From the NCBI RefSeq assembly GCF_900324475.1, contig NZ_LT992502.1, positions 1,116,001 to 1,180,000 on the forward strand: a stretch of DNA of 64,000 nucleotides, given 5' to 3'. Of the stretch, positions 53,484 through 64,000 are shown piece by piece. Source of the DNA: Enterobacter bugandensis. Lineage in GTDB: Bacteria; Pseudomonadota; Gammaproteobacteria; Enterobacterales; Enterobacteriaceae. Every line of letters starts with the position of its first letter. Within the stretch, counting starts at the first letter, position 1. Under the pieces are notes generated by a model, which saw only the letters and a list, made by a program, of their open reading frames with translations, ran no database searches and was not told the DNA's origin. The position numbers and the translations under genes are program-made.

Positions 53484-54276
53484 ATTTCAACAGCGACGGC
53501 AAATTCCCTTCGCCGTATAAATGCAGCGCCCCGACCGCGACCACGTACTCCCCCGCAGGTAAAGCATGCAGCGTCTCTCGCCAGGCTTTGTTGCGCGCAT
53601 TCATCAGCACATCATAAAGCGATTCACTGAACGTCGACGGAAGCGCCAGCTTACCGTCCGCGGGCGGCGCATCCAGCCACCAGCCAATCATGGTTTGCAG
53701 CAGACGCGCGTTGGTGTGCCAGTGGGTCAGGGTATCATCCAGCAGCATCAGACCGTCGTCAGGAAGCTGGCGCAGGAGCGCAATCTGGCTGTCCGTTCCT
53801 TCCAGCTCGATGATGGGCATACGGCGCGCCCGCGCCACGTTCAGCAGCTGGTAATCAATGCCGTAGTCACCGCGCAGGCCCAGACGCTGCGCCTGCGTGG
53901 CCTGCAGCACCATCGCAATTTGCCACAGCGGCAGGGTGTCAATCATGGAGAGCGACACGCCGGTTTCTGCCGCCACGCGCCTCAGCTCCGCGAGCTGGTC
54001 GTCGTTCAGGCGCTCCGCCAGCGGGAGATCGCTTTCAAGCCCGGCAAACGGCGACTCGTGGCCGGAAATGTCCGCCTCGACGACCAGCGCGTCGGCGCGC
54101 TTCAGGCGTTTTATCAGACCGGATGGCAGAGGAGACATTCCCTGCGTGCCCATATGGATGCTGCCGACCAGGTGCAGGTGTTGCCCGCCGGGAAGCGAGA
54201 TATCCAGGCCGGGCCAGGCATAGCGGCGGGGAAAGAGGGCGCGAAACGATGCTTTTATACGATTAAACAGACTCAT
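53482..54276 (-). CDS. ybaP: TraB/GumN family protein YbaP
   Basis: A 264-residue protein of the TraB/PrgY/GumN family, equal in length to E. coli YbaP. It has the GSIHMGTQGMSPLP motif near residues 35-48, with the conserved His, and the C-terminal YVVAVGALHLYGEGN that holds a second conserved His/Glu. These residues suggest a metal-dependent hydrolase, but the reaction is unproven. The ATG at 54276 (MSLFNRIKASF) fits the family; a frame extension of 18 codons upstream overlaps the end of copA. It lies downstream of copA on the same strand, 50 bases away. Confidence 0.9.
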   Translation of the reverse strand: MSLFNRIKASFRALFPRRYAWPGLDISLPGGQHLHLVGSIHMGTQGMSPLPSGLIKRLKRADALVVEADISGHESPFAGLESDLPLAERLNDDQLAELRRVAAETGVSLSMIDTLPLWQIAMVLQATQAQRLGLRGDYGIDYQLLNVARARRMPIIELEGTDSQIALLRQLPDDGLMLLDDTLTHWHTNARLLQTMIGWWLDAPPADGKLALPSTFSESLYDVLMNARNKAWRETLHALPAGEYVVAVGALHLYGEGNLPSLLK

Positions 54277-54326
54277 ACGCGCTCCATGACCGGAAAGGGT
54301 CATGCTAGCGCGTACGAGAACAAGGT

Positions 54327-56825
<2,499 letters not shown>

Positions 56826-56893
56826 AACAAAACTCCCGTATAATATATTGGTCAGTTGTTGACCGGAGTAACGCTTTTCGCTAACTGTTATGA

Positions 56894-56924
56894 AGGTTAA
56901 ACCTTCCATCAAGGGGAAGGTCAA
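56894..56924. promoter_or_regulatory. CueR-controlled copA promoter
   Basis: On the minus strand: -35 TTGACC (56924-56919), a 19-base spacer typical of MerR-type promoters, and -10 TAACCT (56899-56894). The spacer holds the CueR dyad ACCTTCC-N7-GGAAGGT (56901-56921), as in E. coli copA. Confidence 0.9.
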
Positions 56925-56933
56925 GGGGGAAAT

Positions 56934-57344
56934 GTGAATATCAGTGACGTGGCAAAAAAAACCGGCTTAACCAGCAAGGCGATCCGCTTTTATGAAGAGA
57001 AGGGGCTGGTAACGCCACCGCTGCGCAGTGAAAACGGCTACCGCAGCTACACGCAGCTGCATCTCGATGAACTGACGCTGCTGCGCCAGGCAAGACAGGT
57101 GGGGTTTAACCTGGAAGAGTGCGGCGAGCTGGTTAACCTGTTTAACGATCCGAAGCGCCACAGCGCGGACGTGAAAAAACGCACGCTGGAAAAAGTGGCG
57201 GAGATCGAGCGCCACATCATCGAGCTACAGGCGATGCGCGAACAGCTGCTGCAGCTGGCGGAATCCTGTCCGGGTGATGACAGCGCCGACTGCCCGATTA
57301 TTGACAATCTTGCCGGCTGCTGCCATCGCAAAACCCACGTCTAG
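56934..57344 (+). CDS. cueR: Copper-responsive MerR-family activator CueR
   Basis: A 136-residue Cu(I) sensor. The N-terminal winged helix is [20 protein letters not shown], followed by the dimerisation helix, and the metal loop has Cys112 and Cys120 ([12 protein letters not shown]). It activates copA through the long-spacer promoter next to it. The start is GTG at 56934, ten bases from the operator, so the transcript must be nearly leaderless unless its promoter overlaps the operator. The stop overlaps the convergent ybbJ stop through CTAG. Confidence 0.97.
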   Translation: MNISDVAKKTGLTSKAIRFYEEKGLVTPPLRSENGYRSYTQLHLDELTLLRQARQVGFNLEECGELVNLFNDPKRHSADVKKRTLEKVAEIERHIIELQAMREQLLQLAESCPGDDSADCPIIDNLAGCCHRKTHV

Positions 57345-57793
57345 CAGGCTTTTACCCGCAGCGTAATCCCTTCCACCGCAATGACCTCAACCTGCGTTCC
57401 GGCGCTGAGGTCGTCGTCGGCCACCACCGGCCACGAGCTGTCGCCCACCCGCATGTGCCCGCGCCCGTTCACCAGCGCGGCGTCGAGCGTAAAGCGCTTG
57501 CCGACAATTTGCTGTCCGCGCTGGTTGAGATGCGCGTCCAGCGGTTTCTGCTCTTTGACCTGACGGTTAAGCCAGCGCCACCACAGCCAGGCGGCAACCA
57601 GCGTCAGCACGGCAAACAGCGCGCCCTGCCACGCCCAGCCCAGAGGAAGGATCCAGACCAGCAGGCCCGTAATGACAGCGGCAACACCGCTCCAGAGCAG
57701 GTAGCCGTTGCCGCCAAGCATCTCCGCCGCCAGCAACAAGCCACCGAGGCTTAGCCAGAAGGCATGAGGATGTGCAACGATGAGCTCAATCAT
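57341..57793 (-). CDS. ybbJ: NfeD-like membrane protein YbbJ
   Basis: A 150-residue NfeD-family protein, with three or four membrane helices in residues 8-75 and a C-terminal OB-fold domain ([20 protein letters not shown], then [18 protein letters not shown]). NfeD proteins pair with stomatin/SPFH proteins; here it overlaps qmcA by four bases (ATGA) and is the second gene of that operon. A role in membrane-domain organisation is inferred from the pairing. Confidence 0.93.
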   Translation of the reverse strand: MIELIVAHPHAFWLSLGGLLLAAEMLGGNGYLLWSGVAAVITGLLVWILPLGWAWQGALFAVLTLVAAWLWWRWLNRQVKEQKPLDAHLNQRGQQIVGKRFTLDAALVNGRGHMRVGDSSWPVVADDDLSAGTQVEVIAVEGITLRVKAC

Positions 57794-58704
57794 TTTTTAC
57801 GCTCGTTTCCGCTGTCTTTGATCAGTTCGGCGATCCCTGCGATAGAGCCCATCAGGCTGCTGGCGTCCAGGGGCATCATCACCACTTTGCTGTTGTTCGC
57901 GGAGCCGATCTCTTTCAGCGCATCGGTATATTTTTGCGCCACGAAGTAGTTCACGGCCTGGATATCACCGGCGGCAATCGCCTCGGAGACCATCTGCGTT
58001 GCGCGGGCTTCCGCTTCAGCGGAACGTTCACGCGCTTCCGCCTGTAAGAACGCGGACTGACGGTCGCCTTCGGCTTTCAGGATCTGCGACTGTTTTTCCC
58101 CTTCCGCTTTGAGGATCTCCGCCTGACGGACCCCTTCGGCTTCCAGAATATAGGCACGCTTGGTACGCTCGGCCTTCATCTGCGCGTTCATGGAGGCGAT
58201 CAGCTCTGCCGGTGGGCGCACGTCGCGGATCTCAATACGGGTGACTTTGATCCCCCACGGGTTCGTTGCCTCATCAACAATGTGCAGCAGGCGGGTATTG
58301 ATGCTGTCGCGCTGGGAGAGCATTTCGTCCAGCTCCATCGAGCCGAGCACGGTACGGATGTTGGTCATCGTCAGGTTGACGATCGCCAGCTCCAGGTTGC
58401 TCACCTCATAGGCCGCTTTCGGCGCATCAATCACCTGAATAAAGCAGACGGCATCAATGGTAACGTTGGCGTTATCTTTAGAGATCACTTCCTGAGAGGG
58501 GATATCCAGCACCTGCTCCATCATGTTGATTTTGCGGCCAATCCGGTCCATGAACGGAACAATGAGGCTTAGGCCGGGCTGCAGCGTGTTGGTATAGCGG
58601 CCGAAGCGCTCTACGGTCCACTGGTAACCCTGAGGGACAATTTTGACACCTGCGCCCACGATAACCAGCGCAACGAATATAAGGACGGGAACAACGATGA
58701 GCAT
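57790..58704 (-). CDS. qmcA: SPFH/stomatin-like protein QmcA
   Basis: A 304-residue inner-membrane protein with an N-terminal membrane anchor ([20 protein letters not shown]), the SPFH/band 7 domain (about 25-185: [34 protein letters not shown]) and a coiled-coil tail made of EGE/EAE repeats ([20 protein letters not shown]). E. coli QmcA forms large complexes linked to FtsH and multicopy suppression of ftsH-htpX defects. First gene of qmcA-ybbJ. Confidence 0.96.
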   Translation of the reverse strand: MLIVVPVLIFVALVIVGAGVKIVPQGYQWTVERFGRYTNTLQPGLSLIVPFMDRIGRKINMMEQVLDIPSQEVISKDNANVTIDAVCFIQVIDAPKAAYEVSNLELAIVNLTMTNIRTVLGSMELDEMLSQRDSINTRLLHIVDEATNPWGIKVTRIEIRDVRPPAELIASMNAQMKAERTKRAYILEAEGVRQAEILKAEGEKQSQILKAEGDRQSAFLQAEARERSAEAEARATQMVSEAIAAGDIQAVNYFVAQKYTDALKEIGSANNSKVVMMPLDASSLMGSIAGIAELIKDSGNERKK

Positions 58705-58787
58705 AAAAACCTCCTGTTTTGCATGCTTTGATGAGAAAAAGCGCGTGTTTGCTATTCGTAAGTATATCGGCTAATGGGCTAAAATTC

Positions 58788-58808
58788 GCCCCGTCCGACG
58801 GGCGGGGC
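58788..58808 (-). terminator. Hairpin after the unknown gene at 58815-59672
   Basis: GCCCCGTCC/GGGCGGGGC with a GAC loop; on the minus strand it is followed by GAATTTTAG. It lies 7 bases past the stop. Confidence 0.65.
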
Positions 58809-58814
58809 AGAGCG

Positions 58815-59672
58815 TTAGTGGTAGCTGTAGGTAAAGTCAGCGATCAGCGCATCGTCACCCGCATCGGCGATGGCTTTCGACAGGCCGTGATAGAAGGTCT
58901 CCAGCCCAATCTCTTCGACCTGGCGCAGCTGCTCGCGGATCGGCGCGCAGAACAGTTCCGCATTGCCCGCGCCCACGCGCTTGTTGTTCGGCGGAAGCTG
59001 ACCGGTGATCCCTTTGAACCAGGTGCGTACCGCGCCCTTCAGTGAGGTGGGCGCGTCGTTGACGGCGTCGTGTCCCGTCAGAATTTGCAGCGTCGGGAAC
59101 TGGTCTGCACAGACTGCCGTTTTCATACGCGCATAAAACTGGCTGAAGAGTTCGAAAGACTGCAGATCGGTGACTTTGGGTTTGGTCGTTTTGCCCTGAA
59201 CGTTGCCTGTCTTTTTCGCCGCGGGCTGCGCGGGCGCCAGCTTATTGAGCTGCAGATCGAACAGCAGGTTCGCGTGTTCGCGTCGTTTGCTTACGTCCGG
59301 GAAGCGCTCAATAAACGCGCGGATAAATTCCGGCGTCATCAGGTCCGCAAAATCATGGTTGACCAGCCACTGGCCGCGGGCAAACTCACCGGGAGACTGG
59401 AACCAGGCCGGAACCTTGCCCGGCTCGAACTCTTTGACATTCCCTCTGCCGTCGATTTCAACGAAGCGAGTGCCGTTATCAAACGCAAAGCGGCAATTCT
59501 TCAGCTGAATGACCGGCTTCATCTTCAGCAGGCCCTTAACGAACCGGACAAGCTCTCCCCCGAACACATAAGCCGTAACGGATTCTGAAGCAATGGCGGC
59601 AAGCAGCTGATCGATGGTTTTCACGCCGGGTTCAAGTTCAGAAAACTCATAAAAAGTGTGAATATTAGACAT
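58815..59672 (-). CDS. Unrecognised 285-residue cytoplasmic protein
   Basis: I do not recognise this protein. It has no signal peptide or membrane segment. An N-terminal half (residues 1-145) contains hydrophobic strands (VTAYVFGGELVRFVKGLL, FAFDNGTRFVEIDG) and WFQSPGEFARGQWLVNHDFADLM. A Lys/Pro/Ala-rich linker spans about 150-170. The C-terminal half has FELFSQFYARM, HDAVNDAPTSLKGAVRTWFKGI and a Cys in ELFCAPIREQL. It is absent from the E. coli K-12 order between qmcA and fetA. Codon use and GC match its neighbours, so recent transfer is not indicated. It is followed by its own hairpin and is likely monocistronic. Confidence 0.8.
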   Translation of the reverse strand: MSNIHTFYEFSELEPGVKTIDQLLAAIASESVTAYVFGGELVRFVKGLLKMKPVIQLKNCRFAFDNGTRFVEIDGRGNVKEFEPGKVPAWFQSPGEFARGQWLVNHDFADLMTPEFIRAFIERFPDVSKRREHANLLFDLQLNKLAPAQPAAKKTGNVQGKTTKPKVTDLQSFELFSQFYARMKTAVCADQFPTLQILTGHDAVNDAPTSLKGAVRTWFKGITGQLPPNNKRVGAGNAELFCAPIREQLRQVEEIGLETFYHGLSKAIADAGDDALIADFTYSYH

Positions 59673-59918
59673 TCTTGTACTTCCTTATTGTGTTGCGGGC
59701 AGAGCTTAACACCACTTTAACGAATGTTCTAAACCAGGGATACGGAAGTGTCGCTAAGGTCACGGCGTAAACTGTAAAGCTAAAGTGTAAAGCATGTCTA
59801 ATGAATACACGGTAAACACAATCGGAAGTCTTGGTGGCGAAAGGGGGCGCTAAAACGCGTTGTGACGAACGTGCGGCACGGATTATGCTAATAACGCTCA
59901 GGAGTTACTGGAAAAAAT

Positions 59919-60590
59919 ATGAACAACGAAAATGCAGTTTTGCAGATAAAGGACGTCGGCTTTCGTGTCGCAAATAACACGATCCTTCAGCATGTCGGGT
60001 TTAACCTTTCTCCCGGTGAGTTCAAGCTGATAACGGGGCCGTCAGGCTGCGGTAAAAGCACCTTACTGAAGATCGTGGCCTCTCTGCTGAGCCCAACGGA
60101 GGGAACCATTCTGTTTGAAGGGCAGGATATTGCGTCACTTTCCCCGGAAAGCTATCGCCAGCAGGTCTCTTATTGCGTCCAAACGCCCGTACTTTTTGGC
60201 GACACGGTTTTTGATAACCTGATTTTTCCGTGGCAAATCCGCAATAAAACGCCGGAGCCGGCAAAATTCATCGACGATCTGGCCCGTTTTGGCCTGGCGA
60301 AGGAGACGCTGACCAAATCCATCAGTGAGCTCTCGGGCGGCGAAAAGCAGCGCGTCTCGCTGATCCGTAATTTGCAGTTCTTACCGAAGGTATTACTGCT
60401 GGATGAGATCACCAGCGCGCTCGATGATACCAACAAACGCAACGTCAACGAGATTATTCATCGTTACGCCCGCGAGCAGAATATTGCCGTGCTGTGGGTG
60501 ACGCACGACTCAAACGAAATTACCCATGCGGATGACGTGATTACGCTCCAGCCGCACGGTGGGAAAATGCAGGAGGCCAACCGTGGGTGA
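59919..60590 (+). CDS. fetA: Iron export ABC transporter ATPase FetA (YbbL)
   Basis: A 223-residue ABC ATPase. Walker A is GPSGCGKST near residue 41, the signature is LSGGEKQRVSL near 141, and Walker B is VLLLDEITSALD. With FetB it exports iron and supports hydrogen-peroxide resistance in E. coli. The two genes overlap by 8 bases. The start at 59919 follows CAGGAG at normal spacing. Confidence 0.95.
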   Translation: MNNENAVLQIKDVGFRVANNTILQHVGFNLSPGEFKLITGPSGCGKSTLLKIVASLLSPTEGTILFEGQDIASLSPESYRQQVSYCVQTPVLFGDTVFDNLIFPWQIRNKTPEPAKFIDDLARFGLAKETLTKSISELSGGEKQRVSLIRNLQFLPKVLLLDEITSALDDTNKRNVNEIIHRYAREQNIAVLWVTHDSNEITHADDVITLQPHGGKMQEANRG

Positions 60591-61365
60591 GCATAACATT
60601 ACCAATGAATCTCTGGCGTTTTCGATGGTGCTGGTGCTGATTGCTATCGTCGTCAGCTACCGGGAAAAGCTGGGCCTGGAAAAAGATATTGTCTGGAGTA
60701 TCTGCCGCGCGGTGGTTCAGCTCATCATCGTCGGCTATGTGCTGAAGTATATTTTCAACGTCAACCACGCGGTGCTGACGCTGCTGATGGTGCTCTTCAT
60801 CTGCTTTAACGCGGCGTGGAACGCGCAGAAACGCAGTAAATATATTGATAAGGCGTTTATCTCGTCATTTATCGCGATTACCACCGGGACGGCGCTCACC
60901 CTGGCGGTGCTGGTGCTCTCTGGCTCGATTGAGTTTACGCCGATGCAGGTGATCCCTATCTCCGGGATGATTGCGGGAAACGCTATGGTGGCCGTTGGCC
61001 TGTGCTACAACAACCTCGGCCAGCGTTTCAGCAGTGAACAGCAGCAGCTGCAGGAGAAGTTAAGCCTGGGGGCGACGCCAAAAGTGGCTTCAGCGCGGCT
61101 GATTCGTGAGAGCATTCGCTCATCGCTGATCCCGACCGTGGATTCTGCCAAAACGGTGGGGCTGGTGAGCCTGCCGGGCATGATGTCGGGGCTGATCTTT
61201 GCCGGTATCGATCCGGTAAAAGCGATTAAGTATCAGATCATGGTGACGTTTATGCTGCTTTCCACGGCGAGCCTGTCCACTATCATTGCCTGCTACCTGA
61301 CCTATCGGAAGTTCTACAACCCGCGCCACCAGCTGGTGGTGACGCAGTTGAAAAAGACGGGGTAA
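60583..61365 (+). CDS. fetB: Iron export ABC transporter permease FetB (YbbM)
   Basis: A 260-residue permease of the UPF0014 family with about seven membrane helices. Conserved segments are FICFNAAWNAQKRSKYI, MQVIPISGMIAGNAMVAVGL and SLPGMMSGLIFAGIDPVKAI. The likely start is GTG at 60583, inside the end of fetA, giving VGEHNITNES, which aligns with the E. coli N-terminus; the ATG at 60559 lies deeper in fetA and is unlikely. Translation is coupled to fetA. Confidence 0.93.
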   Translation: MGEHNITNESLAFSMVLVLIAIVVSYREKLGLEKDIVWSICRAVVQLIIVGYVLKYIFNVNHAVLTLLMVLFICFNAAWNAQKRSKYIDKAFISSFIAITTGTALTLAVLVLSGSIEFTPMQVIPISGMIAGNAMVAVGLCYNNLGQRFSSEQQQLQEKLSLGATPKVASARLIRESIRSSLIPTVDSAKTVGLVSLPGMMSGLIFAGIDPVKAIKYQIMVTFMLLSTASLSTIIACYLTYRKFYNPRHQLVVTQLKKTG

Positions 61366-61377
61366 TATCGGTTTTTG

Positions 61378-61411
61378 TAGGCCCGGTAAGCGTTAGCGCC
61401 ACCGGGCATTT
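61378..61411. repeat. REP-like hairpin between convergent fetB and cnoX
   Basis: GTAGGCCCGGTAAGC...GCGCCACCGGGC followed by ATTTTTT. GCCCGGT pairs with ACCGGGC, with an inner AAGCGTTAGCG segment typical of enterobacterial REP units. The T run makes it a probable terminator for fetAB. It differs from the CCCTCTCCC repeat family. Confidence 0.75.
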
Positions 61412-61415
61412 TTTG

Positions 61416-62291
<876 letters not shown>

Positions 62292-62328
62292 TTACTCTTT
62301 ACATGGGGATGAGCGTCGTCGCTTCAAC

Positions 62329-63138
62329 TCAGCCGTGCAAAATTTTGTCCATTATCCTGCCCGGCAGCAGGCGCTTTAACCAGCCGACGGCATGGGTGAC
62401 CAGCGTCACTGGATAGCGCATTTTGGGATGCTCGCTCTCAAAAGCATGGCGCACTTTGGCAACCACCGCCTCTGGCCCGAGGGTAAAACGTGCGGCGATG
62501 CCGGGGTTTTCGACCGGTTTATCCGCCTGGGTCTGGTTAACGTTTTCGGTAAAGCGGGTGCGGATCGGGCCGGGTTCAATCAGGCTGACCTTGATGCCGC
62601 TGTGGCGCAGCTCCATGCGCAGGGCGTCGGACCAGGCTTCCAGCGCATATTTGCTGGCCGCGTAGGCGCCGCGGCCCGGGGTGGAAATCAGCCCCATCAC
62701 TGACGATGTCATCACGATGCGCCCTTCGCCGTGCGGCAGCATGGCCGGGAGCAGACGCATGGTGAGCTGATGGACGCCAAAGAAATTGGTTGAAAACTGC
62801 TTCTCCAGCGTTTCGCGCGAGAGCGTATCCAGTGGGCCATACACGCCGTAACCGGCATTATTAAAGAGACCGTACAGACGGCCTTCGGTCAGGGCTATCA
62901 CCTCGTCGGCGGCGCGTTCAACGCTCTCCGGCGAGTCCATATCCAGCTGTATGCCGGTAAAGCCCAGCCCGTTCATGCGCTCGACATCGTCAGGCTGGCG
63001 GCACGCTGCCAGCACCCTGAATCCCTGGCGCTTTAGTTCAAGCGCGCTTTCAAGGCCGATTCCGCTGGAACATCCTGTAATTAAGACCGATTTTTGCATA
63101 ACTTTACCTGTCAGGAACTCCGCTGAATTACGAGTCAT
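62329..63138 (-). CDS. ybbO: Short-chain dehydrogenase YbbO
   Basis: A 269-residue classical SDR oxidoreductase. The cofactor motif is TGCSSGIG near residue 20, then NNAGYGVYG, catalytic Ser in MTSSVMGL, and Tyr/Lys in YAASK. E. coli YbbO reduces various aldehydes and ketones with NADP(H). The ATG at 63138 gives the E. coli length but overlaps the end of tesA by 11 bases; the ATG at 63099 (MQKSVLITG), with AGGTAAAG before it, is a good alternative. Co-transcribed with tesA. Confidence 0.9.
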   Translation of the reverse strand: MTRNSAEFLTGKVMQKSVLITGCSSGIGLESALELKRQGFRVLAACRQPDDVERMNGLGFTGIQLDMDSPESVERAADEVIALTEGRLYGLFNNAGYGVYGPLDTLSRETLEKQFSTNFFGVHQLTMRLLPAMLPHGEGRIVMTSSVMGLISTPGRGAYAASKYALEAWSDALRMELRHSGIKVSLIEPGPIRTRFTENVNQTQADKPVENPGIAARFTLGPEAVVAKVRHAFESEHPKMRYPVTLVTHAVGWLKRLLPGRIMDKILHG

Positions 63139-63751
63139 GTTTAACTAAAGGAGCCAGCCGCGTTGCCATCCAGTCGGCAATAAACGGCTGCGCATCGCGA
63201 TTGGGGTGGATACCGTCGTCCTGCATCCACTGAGGTTTGAGATAGACCTCTTCCATGAAAAATGGCAGGAGCGGAATATCAAACTCTTTGGCAAGCTTAG
63301 GGTAGATCGCGCTAAAGGCCTCATTATACCGACGACCGTAGTTGGCGGGCAGGCGAATTTGCATCAGCAGCGGCTGGGCGTTTGCCGCCTTGATGTCCCG
63401 CAAAATGGTACGCAGCGTTTGCTCGGTTTGCTGAGGCTGGAAGCCACGCAGGCCGTCATTACCGCCAAGCTCAACCAGCACCCAGCGCGGCTGATGCTGC
63501 TTAAGCAGCGCAGGCAGGCGCGACAGACCCTGCTGCGAGGTATCGCCGCTGATGCTGCCGTTGATAACGGTCGTCTTGCTTTGCCATTTGTCATTGAGCA
63601 GAGCCGGCCAGGCCGCGCTGGCCGCCATGCGGTAGCCCGCGCTCAGGCTGTCGCCAAGAATCAGTAACGTGTCCGCTGCCGCCGCGCGGAAGGTCATCAG
63701 CATCAAAAACAGGAAGGGCAAATGCCAGCGGAAAACAGTGTTGAAGTTCAT
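63128..63751 (-). CDS. tesA: Multifunctional acyl-CoA thioesterase I/protease I/lysophospholipase L1 TesA
   Basis: A 207-residue periplasmic SGNH hydrolase. The signal peptide (WHLPFLFLMLMTFRAAA) is followed by block I LGDSLSAGY (catalytic Ser), block II SGDTSQQ, block III GGNDGLRG, and block V DGIHPNRDAQ (catalytic Asp/His). It hydrolyses acyl-CoAs, lysophospholipids and some peptide esters. Its start region overlaps the divergent ybbA coding sequence by 30 bases. ybbO follows. Confidence 0.96.
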   Translation of the reverse strand: MNFNTVFRWHLPFLFLMLMTFRAAAADTLLILGDSLSAGYRMAASAAWPALLNDKWQSKTTVINGSISGDTSQQGLSRLPALLKQHQPRWVLVELGGNDGLRGFQPQQTEQTLRTILRDIKAANAQPLLMQIRLPANYGRRYNEAFSAIYPKLAKEFDIPLLPFFMEEVYLKPQWMQDDGIHPNRDAQPFIADWMATRLAPLVKHDS

Positions 63752-64000
63752 CGTCTTAAGAAGTCCGTCGGTCAGGGGGAGCAGGAGCTTTCAATCCTTA
63801 CCGGAGTTGAACTCGTTGTCAAACGCGCCGAAACCATCGCGCTGATTGGCGAATCCGGTTCCGGCAAGTCTACGCTGCTGGCGATTCTGGCCGGTCTGGA
63901 CGATGGCAGCAGCGGCGAAGTCCACCTGGTCGGGCAACCGCTGCACCAGCTTGATGAAGAGGCGCGAGCCGCGCTGCGCGCGCGGCATATCGGTTTTGTC
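63722..64000 (+). CDS. ybbA: ABC transporter ATP-binding protein YbbA (5' part)
   Basis: The window ends after 93 codons. The N-terminus MPAENSVEVHRLKKSV matches E. coli YbbA, and Walker A GESGSGKST is near residue 43, with the typical GxLDDGSSGEV (here AGLDDGSSGEVHLVGQPL) afterwards. YbbA works with the permease YbbP in a LolD/MacB-like system of unknown substrate. The ATG at 63722 lies within the tesA coding region in the opposite direction, so the two genes share their 5' ends. Confidence 0.95.
   Translation, partial: MPAENSVEVHRLKKSVGQGEQELSILTGVELVVKRAETIALIGESGSGKSTLLAILAGLDDGSSGEVHLVGQPLHQLDEEARAALRARHIGFV

Noticed and set aside
53437..53520. 27-codon open frame starting inside chiX
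   Set aside because: It lies within the ChiX sRNA, reads through its terminator and into ybaP antisense, and has no ribosome-binding site.
56934..56936. ATG start for cueR upstream of the GTG
   Set aside because: No in-frame ATG lies between the operator and the conserved N-terminus; GTG is the only start that fits the family.

Overview
The window is chromosomal DNA from an Enterobacter-like member of the Enterobacteriaceae. Gene content and order follow the ybaV-to-ybbA segment of the Escherichia coli chromosome almost throughout (fadM, queC, ybaE, cof, decR, mdlAB, glnK-amtB, tesB, ybaYZ, ffs, pdeB, ylaC, maa, hha-tomB, acrBA/acrR, mscK, rsmS-priC, ybaN, apt, dnaX-ybaB-recR, htpG, adk, hemH, gsk, ybaL, fsr, ushA, ybaK, chiX, ybaP, copA/cueR, ybbJ-qmcA, fetAB, cnoX, ybbO, tesA, ybbA). 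Proteins are close to E. coli length, GC is high, and E. coli ybaA, aes and ybaQ are missing. The genus is inferred from gene content and cannot be proved from the sequence alone.

1-13.5 kb is conserved core: acyl-CoA thioesterases (fadM, tesB), queuosine synthesis (queC), a cysteine-detoxification pair (a ccdA-like desulfhydrase divergent from decR, with a CyuR-like box between), a heterodimeric ABC exporter (mdlAB), the nitrogen-sensing operon glnK-amtB with a canonical sigma-54 promoter and NtrC site, and the 4.5S RNA gene ffs.

13.5-27 kb is the accessory part. It starts just after ffs with an AT-rich two-gene operon (ribbon-helix-helix-like protein plus an unknown 71-residue protein). 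Then come a MocR regulator divergent from a YczE-type membrane protein, a lacI-lacZ unit with no lacY and near-identical operators on both sides of lacI, the nickel/cobalt efflux pair rcnA/rcnR with three operator-like elements, the c-di-GMP phosphodiesterase pdeB, the zinc-starvation ribosomal proteins ykgM-ykgO behind a perfect Zur-like palindrome, and a GNAT acetyltransferase divergent from a second MocR regulator.

27-47.7 kb is core again: hha-tomB, the AcrAB multidrug pump and its repressor, the MscK mechanosensitive channel, replication and repair genes (priC, dnaX with its frameshift signal, ybaB, recR), the heat-shock chaperone htpG with a sigma-32 promoter, and nucleotide and haem genes (apt, adk, hemH, gsk). 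47.7-64 kb carries ybaL (broken by one extra base), fsr, ushA, ybaK, the small RNA ChiX, ybaP, the copper pump copA with its regulator cueR and the conserved CopA(Z) frameshift site, qmcA-ybbJ, an unrecognised 285-residue protein, iron export (fetAB), cnoX, ybbO, tesA and the start of ybbA.

A dispersed palindromic repeat with a CCCTCTCCC/GGGAGAGGG stem sits at the 3' end of five genes; one copy supplies the C-terminus of RsmS. No tRNA, CRISPR array, prophage or insertion sequence was seen. The least explained item is the small operon after ffs.
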